Origin: Pseudoxanthomonas wuyuanensis
GTDB lineage: Bacteria; Pseudomonadota; Gammaproteobacteria; Xanthomonadales; Xanthomonadaceae
DNA length: 64,000 nt
Assembly: GCF_900215535.1 (NCBI RefSeq)
Contig: NZ_OCND01000006.1
Coordinates: 124,001 to 188,000, forward strand
Direction of reading: 5' to 3'
In this document: one piece after another, positions 57,803-64,000 of the stretch
Position numbering within the stretch: the first letter of the stretch is position 1
How the letters are laid out: every line of letters starts with the position of its first letter
Position numbers and translations under genes: made by a program
The notes under the pieces: model-generated
What the model was told of the DNA's origin: nothing
The model's database searches: none
What the model saw: only the letters and a program-made list of their open reading frames with translations

Positions 57803-59305
57803 ATGGATCCGATCCTGCTCGGCAAAGGCCTTACCGACGACATTCCCGTCACCCTGCAGCCGAAGTTCGGCAATCGCCACGGACTGGTGGCAGGCGCCAC
57901 CGGCACCGGCAAGACAGTCACGCTGATGACGCTGGCGGAAGGATTTTCGCGGCTGGGCGTACCGGTATTCGTCGCCGACGTGAAGGGCGATGTCGCCGGA
58001 TTGGCGGTGGCCGGCGACGGCAACGAGAAGGTCCTGCAGCGCGCCGCCAGCATCGGTATCGGCGACTATGCGCCCGCCGCCAGTCCGGTGCTGTTCTGGG
58101 ACCTGTACGGCAAGCTGGGCCACCCGGTGCGCACCACCGTCAGCGAAATGGGGCCGACCCTGCTCTCGCGCATCCTGGAGCTGAACGATACCCAGTCCGG
58201 CGTACTCGACATCGTGTTCAAGCTGGCCGACGACCGCGGCCTGCTGTTGCTGGATCTCGACGATCTGCGCGCGCTGCTGGGCCTGGTGGCGGCCGAACGC
58301 AAGGACATCTCCACCGAATACGGCCTGGTCAGCACGCAGTCGGTGGGTGCCATCCAGCGCGCGTTGCTGCGGCTGGAGCAGGAAGGCGGGGAGAACTTCT
58401 TCGGCGAACCGGCGCTGGAACTGTCCGATCTGATGCGCACCCATACCGACGGACGCGGGGTGATCGGCATCCTGGCGGCCGACCAGCTGATTCTGAAGCC
58501 GCGGCTGTATTCCAGTTTCCTGCTGTGGCTGTTGTCGGAGCTGTTCGAGACGCTGCCGGAAGTCGGCGATCTGGACAAGCCCAAGCTGGTGTTCGTGTTC
58601 GACGAGGCCCACCTGCTGTTCGGCGATGCGCCGCCGGCGCTGCAGCAGCGCATCGAACAGGTGGTGCGGCTGATCCGTTCCAAGGGCGTGGGCGTGTACT
58701 TCTGTTCGCAGTTCCCCGACGACGTGCCGGACAACATCCTGGGCCAGTTGGGCAACCGGGTGCAGCACGCGCTGCGCGCGTTCACCCCGCGCGACCAGAA
58801 AGCGGTCAGGACCGCGGCGCAGACCTTCGTGCCCAATCCCAAGCTGGACGTGGCGCAGGCGATTTCGCAACTGGGCACCGGCGAAGCGCTGGTGTCGACA
58901 TTGCAGGACAAAGGCGTGCCATCGCCGGTGCAGCGGACCCTGGTATCGCCGCCGCGATGCCGCATGGGCGCCATCAGCGAAGCCGAGCGCGCGCAGGTGC
59001 GTGCCGGCAGCCCGATCGGCCACAAGTACGACAACCCGGTCAATCGCGACTCGGCCACCGAGATGCTGGCCCGGCGCGCGGAAAACGCGATGCAATCCGC
59101 CAACGCGCCCGCGGCCAGAACCGAGAAGGACGATCCGAATGCCGGCGGCTTCGGCCAGGCGGTCAAGGATGCCGTGTTCGGCACCAAACGGCGCCAGGGC
59201 ATGGTGGAAACCATGGCCAAGCAGACCGCACGCACGGTCGGCAACCAGTTGGGCCGGCAGATCCTGCGCGGCATCATGGGCGGGATATTCGGCGGCCGGA
59301 AGTAG
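57803..59305 (+). CDS. HerA-like ATPase (DUF853)
   Basis: This 500-residue protein has Walker A GLVAGATGTGKTVTLMTL (about 28-45) and Walker B KLVFVFDEAHLLF (about 260-272), with an arginine-finger region GNRVQHALRAFTPRDQ. It matches the DUF853/HerA-type P-loop family, common in proteobacteria, with no assigned function. The C-terminus is Gly/Met-rich (LGRQILRGIMGGIFGG). The ATG at 57803 follows a GAGAGA site; an upstream in-frame ATG lies in repeat sequence. Confidence 0.92.
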   Translation: MDPILLGKGLTDDIPVTLQPKFGNRHGLVAGATGTGKTVTLMTLAEGFSRLGVPVFVADVKGDVAGLAVAGDGNEKVLQRAASIGIGDYAPAASPVLFWDLYGKLGHPVRTTVSEMGPTLLSRILELNDTQSGVLDIVFKLADDRGLLLLDLDDLRALLGLVAAERKDISTEYGLVSTQSVGAIQRALLRLEQEGGENFFGEPALELSDLMRTHTDGRGVIGILAADQLILKPRLYSSFLLWLLSELFETLPEVGDLDKPKLVFVFDEAHLLFGDAPPALQQRIEQVVRLIRSKGVGVYFCSQFPDDVPDNILGQLGNRVQHALRAFTPRDQKAVRTAAQTFVPNPKLDVAQAISQLGTGEALVSTLQDKGVPSPVQRTLVSPPRCRMGAISEAERAQVRAGSPIGHKYDNPVNRDSATEMLARRAENAMQSANAPAARTEKDDPNAGGFGQAVKDAVFGTKRRQGMVETMAKQTARTVGNQLGRQILRGIMGGIFGGRK

Positions 59306-59345
59306 TCCGTATTCTTTGTTCGTCTCCGATTGCCGGGGACCTTTC

Positions 59346-59436
59346 CCTGCAGGAGTGGTGCCGGCATGCCGGCATCGGCGAGTCGCGATGAAGCGCTACC
59401 GGTAAAGCCTCATCGCGACTCACGTCGCTCCTGCAA
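59346..59436. repeat. REP-like inverted repeat after the HerA-like gene
   Basis: GCAGGAG at the left and CTCCTGC at the right frame TCGGCGAGTCGCGATGA and its complement TCATCGCGACTCACG, with CCGGTAAAGC in the centre as in 46931-46999. The left arm also contains the palindrome GCCGGCATGCCGGC. It fills most of the 252-base spacer; no gene is seen there. Confidence 0.8.
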
Positions 59437-59557
59437 GGTTTTTCCTTCGGTCGATTGATCCCAGAGCAAGCGCATAACCTCCTGGACGATTGCGCAAGCC
59501 GTGCCTGCACCAGCACAATCGCCCCATCGCCATACGTCGGCATCCAGGGGACTTGTC

Positions 59558-60832
59558 ATGGACGACCGTTATCGCGCCCATATGGGGCGCGCAACTTCCG
59601 CTCCCGAACCATTCTGGCAGCGCCTGCGCGCCATCGCCTTCTACCCGCTGCGCGGACCGGCGCTGTACTCGATGATTGCGCTGACCCTGTGCAGTCTGCT
59701 GACGATAGTGCCGGTGGTGGGCTGGATCATCGCCATCCTCACCTGGCTGGCGGCCTACAAATACAGCTTCGACATCCTTCGCCACACCGCCGACGGCCAC
59801 ATGGACTCGCCCGAACATGCGCTGGGTACCGGTGACGGCACCGTGCTGCGGTTGCTGGCGTTGACCATCCTGCTCGCGATCGCGGTGGTGCTGGTGGCGG
59901 TCTTCGCCGGGCCGACCGCAGGACTGCTGGCGTTGCTGCTGGTGGTATTCCTGCAGCCTGGCTGCCTGATCTCGCTGGCCATGGACGGCAGCCTGCGCCA
60001 GGCGCTCAACCCGGCCACCTCGCTGACGTTGGCGCTGCGCATCGGCTGGCCCTACCTGGCCGCATTCGGGCTGCTGTTCGTGATCCAGGCCAGCGCCCTG
60101 ACCGCCAGCAGTTGGGTGCACCAGTTCCTGCCACCCTTCGTCGGCGATCTTGCGGTCACCATGGTCAGCCTGTGGGGTCTGTTTGCCGCCTTCCACCTGA
60201 TGGGCTATCTGGTCTACCAGTACCACGAGGATCTGGGCTACGAGCCCGGCAGCCATTACGAACGGCTGCCCGAGCGGCACGCTCCGGATCAGCGCCTGCT
60301 CGACGAAGCCGGACACTTCGTCCGCGAGGGCCAGGCCGATACCGCGCTCGAGATATTGCGCGCGGAAGTGCGCTCGCGCCTGGTCGGCCTGCCGGTCCTG
60401 GAGCTCTATCAGCGCCTGCTGCGCAGCAGCGGACGGACCAAGGAACTGCACGAACACACCCGCCAGTACATCGGCCGGCTGCTGGCCGAGAAACAGGGGC
60501 ATCGCGCACTGGCGCTGTTGCGCGAGGCGCTGGACGCCGATTCGGCCTTCGTCCCGCTGCTGCCCGAACAGGGCGAAGAGCTGGCCGAGCGCGCCAGGCT
60601 GGCCGGCCAGTTCCAACTTACAACCGATATCCTGCGCGCCATGCTCCAGGCCTGGCCGAAATCGCCGGCGGCCGCGAAGTGGTCGTTGGACGCGGCATTG
60701 CTGCTGGCCGAGCGCTTCGGCCGCGACGACGAGGCCCGGCAACTGCTGGAACAGGCGCTGACGCGCTGCGAGGACCAAGAACAGCGCGGCAAGCTGGAAA
60801 CCGCACTGAAGGCGCTTGCCGTGCCGATGTAA
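59558..60832 (+). CDS. Multi-pass membrane protein with C-terminal TPR-like region
   Basis: This 424-residue protein has about six hydrophobic segments in residues 25-225 (for example LYSMIALTLCSLLTIVPVVG, LLALTILLAIAVVLVAVFAG, LLALLLVVFLQPGCLISLAM). The layout resembles DUF4013-type proteins. After residue 240 it is soluble and helical, with repeats like AGHFVREGQADTALEILRAE and AEKQGHRALALLREALDADS that look like tetratricopeptide units. The function is unknown; a scaffold role is plausible. The ATG at 59558 has a good AGGGGA site 7 bases before it, so it is preferred over a GTG at 59501. Confidence 0.8.
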   Translation: MDDRYRAHMGRATSAPEPFWQRLRAIAFYPLRGPALYSMIALTLCSLLTIVPVVGWIIAILTWLAAYKYSFDILRHTADGHMDSPEHALGTGDGTVLRLLALTILLAIAVVLVAVFAGPTAGLLALLLVVFLQPGCLISLAMDGSLRQALNPATSLTLALRIGWPYLAAFGLLFVIQASALTASSWVHQFLPPFVGDLAVTMVSLWGLFAAFHLMGYLVYQYHEDLGYEPGSHYERLPERHAPDQRLLDEAGHFVREGQADTALEILRAEVRSRLVGLPVLELYQRLLRSSGRTKELHEHTRQYIGRLLAEKQGHRALALLREALDADSAFVPLLPEQGEELAERARLAGQFQLTTDILRAMLQAWPKSPAAAKWSLDAALLLAERFGRDDEARQLLEQALTRCEDQEQRGKLETALKALAVPM

Positions 60833-61028
60833 TGCGCCGCTCTGCCAGGATCCTGGCGCGAATCCGCCGCAAGGCCTGCCCGCGCAACCGCAGCCGCGGC
60901 TTCACAAGTCAGCGACCAGCCGCGAGCGCGTCTGCAAGCCTGCAGAACCCCCGATTTGCCGCAGGCAGCAGAGAACCAGACCCAAGGAGAGACGGCGCAC
61001 CGGCGGTTTGCGGCGCAAGCGCCCGCCG

Positions 61029-62486
61029 TCAGGCATTGTCCAGCAGGAAGCGCGCTTTCTCGGCCTGCGGCAGGTCCGGATAGCGCGCGGCGACATCGCG
61101 CAATACGCGGGCGCGCTGTTCATCGTCGCGCTGCGTGCCATAGCCCAGCGCCAGCCGGAACCATTGCCGGGCCTGGTCGGCGCGTGGCAACTCGCCTCCG
61201 GCCTGGGTCAGCAATGCCTCGGCCGACTGCAGCTGTCCCAGCTCGATCCAGCGCGCAACCAGCCCCTCCTGCACATCGGCCGCCAGCGCACCGGAACCGG
61301 CCAGTTCGCCGACAAGTACCTGCTGCGCCCGCACCTGCGCCGGATCGCCGGCCTGCAGCCGCAGCACGTCCATGGCGCGCTGCGCCGCCATCTGCGCTCT
61401 GCCCTCGTTGCGGGCCGCGCGGTAGCGCGCCATGGCGATGTCGAAATCGTGCGGGCGCTCGCCGGCCAGTTCATCCAGCAGCGCTTCGGCCTGCCGGTTC
61501 TCCATCCGTCCCAGATGCCGTTGCGCGCGTTCCCAACGGTCATCCCTGGCTTCGGCAATCACGCCGGCGTCCTCGATATAGTCCCGCCGCAACTGCCCGG
61601 TCATCACCAGCAGCGCGCCGGTCAGCGCGCCGCAAACCAGGCCTCCGGCATGCGCATCGAAACCGATGCCGGCCTCGCCGTTGGTCCACAGGTTGTAGAC
61701 CTCCCAGCCCAGCCACGCCGGCAGCAGCCAGATCGCCGGTGCCTTGACGTAATCGAAGACCACACCGAACCAGTAGAAAAAGCGCACCGGCTGGCGCCCC
61801 CAGACCACGCAGAACGCGCCCATCAGCGCGGCGACCGCGCCGGACGCGCCCAGCCCGCTACTGGCATCGCCCCAACGCCAGGCCAGGCTGGCCGCGCTGG
61901 CGCCGAAGGCGCCCAGCAGGTAGACGCCCAGGAACCGGAATGGACCGATCGCCCCTTCCAGCAGCACCCCCAGCGCAAGCAGGAAGATCATGTTGCCGAT
62001 CAGGTGCATCGCATCGCCATGCAGGAATGCCGAAGACAGCATCCGCAACGGCGACCACTCGGAACTTCGCTGCACATAGCGTAGGCGAAAGACGTTGCCC
62101 AGCAGTCGGTCGTAGCCGGCGCGCAGCGGCCGCCAGGCCTGCGCTGCATCCGGATCGGCAAACAGCGTCCCGCCCTGCAGCGCGTCGATGAAACGGACAT
62201 CGGTCAACGTCGCCTGGCCCACCTGGACGATGCGCCGCTTCTCCGGCAGCTCCGCCAGTTCGGCGGCTTCATCGCCGCGGCCGGCGTTTTGCAGGTAGCG
62301 CACGTAAGCAGGCGCCTCGTAGCGGCCCAGGCCCGACTCGACGTAATAACGCTGCGCCTCGGCCAGAGCATCCCGGTCGCCTGATTGGAAACCGAAAAAC
62401 ACCACGACATTGACCAGCACCAGCAGCATCGTCGCCAGCGGCAAGTTTTCGAGCGTCAGCGGCTTGTGCAGCGGCAGGATCAGCAT
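61029..62486 (-). CDS. Rhomboid family intramembrane serine protease with TPR-like tail
   Basis: This 485-residue protein begins MLILPLHKPLTLENLPLATM. Rhomboid signatures are HLIGNMIFLLALG (TM2), GLGASGAVAALMGAFCVVWG with the catalytic Ser (GASG) and GFDAHAGGLVCGALTG with the catalytic His. A long soluble helical tail (about 305-485, with LGRMENRQAEALLDELAGER and similar units) follows. Between TM1 and the core there is an extended loop of roughly 110 residues. Convergent with the preceding membrane protein gene; the 196 bases between them show nothing. Confidence 0.93.
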   Translation of the reverse strand: MLILPLHKPLTLENLPLATMLLVLVNVVVFFGFQSGDRDALAEAQRYYVESGLGRYEAPAYVRYLQNAGRGDEAAELAELPEKRRIVQVGQATLTDVRFIDALQGGTLFADPDAAQAWRPLRAGYDRLLGNVFRLRYVQRSSEWSPLRMLSSAFLHGDAMHLIGNMIFLLALGVLLEGAIGPFRFLGVYLLGAFGASAASLAWRWGDASSGLGASGAVAALMGAFCVVWGRQPVRFFYWFGVVFDYVKAPAIWLLPAWLGWEVYNLWTNGEAGIGFDAHAGGLVCGALTGALLVMTGQLRRDYIEDAGVIAEARDDRWERAQRHLGRMENRQAEALLDELAGERPHDFDIAMARYRAARNEGRAQMAAQRAMDVLRLQAGDPAQVRAQQVLVGELAGSGALAADVQEGLVARWIELGQLQSAEALLTQAGGELPRADQARQWFRLALGYGTQRDDEQRARVLRDVAARYPDLPQAEKARFLLDNA

Positions 62487-62733
62487 GGACGGACCTCCGT
62501 GTCGGTCAGGGTCTTTGGCGGCCCCTGTCCGGCGCAGCTTCGGCGATTGCCGCGGCGCTTGCAAGCGCGCAGCCCCCTGGGTTGCGGCGCGGAAATGCCA
62601 CAATGCCTTCCATCGAGCCGGCCCCGGGATGGCAGGTTGTGCGTTAGCAGCTACAGCCGCGATGCCCATGCCGCACCTGGTCGCAACCGAAGCCGCTACC
62701 GCAGGAGCAGCGACGGCCTGCTGGGCGGTTCAC

Positions 62734-62890
62734 TAGAGCGTGTTATGGCCTTTGGGGTGAGTGCGAAGGCCGCTGCCGCAGTCGCGTTGCCCGGCTTGCC
62801 TTGGGCACCACCCAAGGACGGCGCCGGACGCCTTGCTGCAACGGCGCTGACGCGCAACGCATCTCATCCCAAAGTTCATAACACGCTCTA
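62734..62890. mobile_element. Palindromic 157-bp MITE-like element
   Basis: Terminal inverted repeats of 23 bases match at 21 positions (TAGAGCGTGTTATG at both ends). Inside, CCTTGGG-CACC-ACCCAAGG forms a central hairpin, so the whole element is roughly palindromic. It lies 43 bases before greB. The 247 bases between rhomboid and greB contain nothing else recognisable. A solo end of the same family is at 57751. Confidence 0.78.
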
Positions 62891-62933
62891 AGATCACGAC
62901 CCCATCCCGGTCCGCAGTTTCCAGGAATACCCG

Positions 62934-63443
62934 ATGAGCCGCTGGCGCCCCCCCGCAGAAAAAAGCACCGCGCTGATCACCCGCGAAGGCCACGCCCTGT
63001 TGAAATCCGAACTGGATGAGCTGTGGCGGCTCAAACGTCCGGAGGTGGTCCGGGCGCTGGCCGCGGCCGCAGCCGAAGGCGACCGCTCGGAGAATGCCGA
63101 ATACACCTACCGCAAGAAGCAGTTGGGCGAAATCGACCGCCGCGTGCGCTACCTGAGCAAGCGTCTGGAAAGCCTGCGGGTGGTCGAGACCGCCCCCTCG
63201 GATCCGGAAGCGGTATTCTTCGGCGCCTGGGTGGAAGTGGAGAACATCGCCACCGGCGAACTGGCCCGTTATCGCATCGTCGGCCCGGACGAAACCGACG
63301 CCCCGCGCGGCTACATCAGCATCGATTCGCCGCTGGCGCGCGCTTTGCTGAAAAAGCGGCTTGACGACGAAATCGAAGCCAGCCTCCCCGGCGGTGCCAC
63401 CCGCTTGGCGATCGTCGCGGTCAGCTACGATCCGGGCGGCTGA
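62934..63443 (+). CDS. greB: Transcription elongation factor GreB
   Basis: This 169-residue factor binds the RNA polymerase secondary channel and stimulates cleavage of backtracked RNA. The N-terminal coiled-coil includes [20 protein letters not shown] and the acidic tip [20 protein letters not shown]. The C-terminal FKBP-like domain carries [10 protein letters not shown] and [19 protein letters not shown]. GreB is preferred over GreA because of the basic N-terminal patch and length (GreA is about 158). An AGGAATA site precedes the ATG. Confidence 0.93.
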   Translation: MSRWRPPAEKSTALITREGHALLKSELDELWRLKRPEVVRALAAAAAEGDRSENAEYTYRKKQLGEIDRRVRYLSKRLESLRVVETAPSDPEAVFFGAWVEVENIATGELARYRIVGPDETDAPRGYISIDSPLARALLKKRLDDEIEASLPGGATRLAIVAVSYDPGG

Positions 63444-63595
63444 GGCCGGTGCGCGGCGCAGCCACCTGACGCATGCATTGCCCGGTCGCTCATGTGCCCG
63501 TGCGTACACTGCGCCTTCTGCGCTCCGCCCCGCGCCAGCGGGCTGCGTCCGCGACCGAATTCGAACAGTGCTTGCACCTGCATCAGGAGACTCCC

Positions 63596-64000
63596 ATGGG
63601 ATATTGGATCCGCATCGACACCCCGCACGGCCAGATTTCCGCCTGGAAAGCCGAGCCAGCACAACCGGCGCGCGGCGCCCTGGTCGTGGTGCAGGAGATC
63701 TTCGGCGTCAACCGCCACATCCGCGATGTGGCCGAGGGCTTCGCCGCCGCCGGTTATGTCGCGCTGGCGCCGGCCTATTTCGACGCCATCGAATCCGGTG
63801 TGGAACTGGACTACGACGATGCCGGTATCGCCAGGGGCCGCGAACTGATCGCGCAGCTGGGACTGGAGGCCGCGCAATCCATCACAGCCAGCGCCGCCAA
63901 TGCGCTGGCCGGCGAAGGCAAGGTCGGCACGGTCGGCTATTGCTGGGGCGGCACGGTCGCGTTGCTGGCGGCGCTGCGGCTGGGTCTGCCCTCGGTGAGC
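63596..64000 (+). CDS. Dienelactone hydrolase family protein (5' part, cut by window end)
   Basis: The first 135 codons are present. The sequence MGYWIRIDTPHGQISAWKAE followed by GALVVVQEIFGVNRHIRDVA is the family start, and VGTVGYCWGGTVALLAALRL carries the nucleophile Cys of the GxCxGG motif. Dienelactone hydrolases are alpha/beta hydrolases that use Cys-His-Asp; the other two residues lie beyond the window. The true substrate is not known for most members. An AGGAGA site lies 8 bases before the ATG. Confidence 0.92.
   Translation, partial: MGYWIRIDTPHGQISAWKAEPAQPARGALVVVQEIFGVNRHIRDVAEGFAAAGYVALAPAYFDAIESGVELDYDDAGIARGRELIAQLGLEAAQSITASAANALAGEGKVGTVGYCWGGTVALLAALRLGLPSVS

Noticed and set aside
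59274-59543. Small frame containing CRSDVSRDEALPV
   Set aside because: SDVSRD-type peptides are translated REP elements, a known artefact.

Overview
The window comes from a high-GC gammaproteobacterium of the Xanthomonadales (Xanthomonadaceae/Lysobacteraceae). This rests on the protein sequences, the gene order (glmM, tpiA, secG, tRNA-Leu, nuoA-N, tRNA-fMet, rimP, nusA, infB, rbfA, truB, rpsO, pnp), a FimV/HubP protein and the style of intergenic repeats. The genus cannot be fixed from the sequence alone. Most genes lie on the minus strand.

Region 1 (1-10.2 kb) is accessory. It holds the end of a DUF1800 gene, a palindromic MITE-like element, a Tat-exported DUF1501 protein, a complete IS3-family element with a -1 frameshift signal, and a three-gene minus-strand cluster. 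That cluster is a very large exported RHS/YD-repeat protein ending in six fibronectin-III-like repeats, a second separately exported RHS-core protein carrying a NucA/NucB-type DNase tip, and a ComJ-like inhibitor as probable immunity protein. The RHS fold appears to be split between two secreted polypeptides. This is the most interesting system in the window.

Region 2 (10.2-19.8 kb) is the conserved transcription/translation cluster, read on the minus strand: initiator tRNA (metY), rimP, nusA, infB, rbfA, truB, rpsO, pnp. There is a clear promoter before metY and another before rpsO. Region 3 (19.9-35.2 kb) is a complete 14-gene nuo operon for proton-pumping NADH dehydrogenase. Region 4 (35.5-41.8 kb) holds tRNA-Leu(GAG), secG, tpiA, a stomatin/NfeD pair, a 2-oxoglutarate/Fe(II) oxygenase and glmM. 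Region 5 (42-54 kb) is amino-acid, fatty-acid and envelope housekeeping: accD, trpA, trpB, a divergent LysR regulator, trpF, truA, fimV-like, asd, a D-2-hydroxyacid dehydrogenase, aroC and prmB. Region 6 (54-64 kb) holds SCO1/SenC, psd, a small membrane protein, an MltD-like lytic transglycosylase, a HerA-like ATPase (DUF853), a membrane/TPR protein, a rhomboid protease, greB and the start of a dienelactone hydrolase.

Several spacers inside co-directional gene runs carry heptamer-based tandem arrays, often paired with an inverted arm (rbfA/infB, nuoG/nuoF, nuoE/nuoD, glmM/accD, trpA/trpB, trpF/truA). At glmM, trpA and trpF the array sits where a Shine-Dalgarno sequence would be expected. Other spacers hold REP-like stem-loops and a second palindromic MITE family. 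Long open frames opposite pnp, infB, the rhs gene and others are high-GC shadow frames and were left out.
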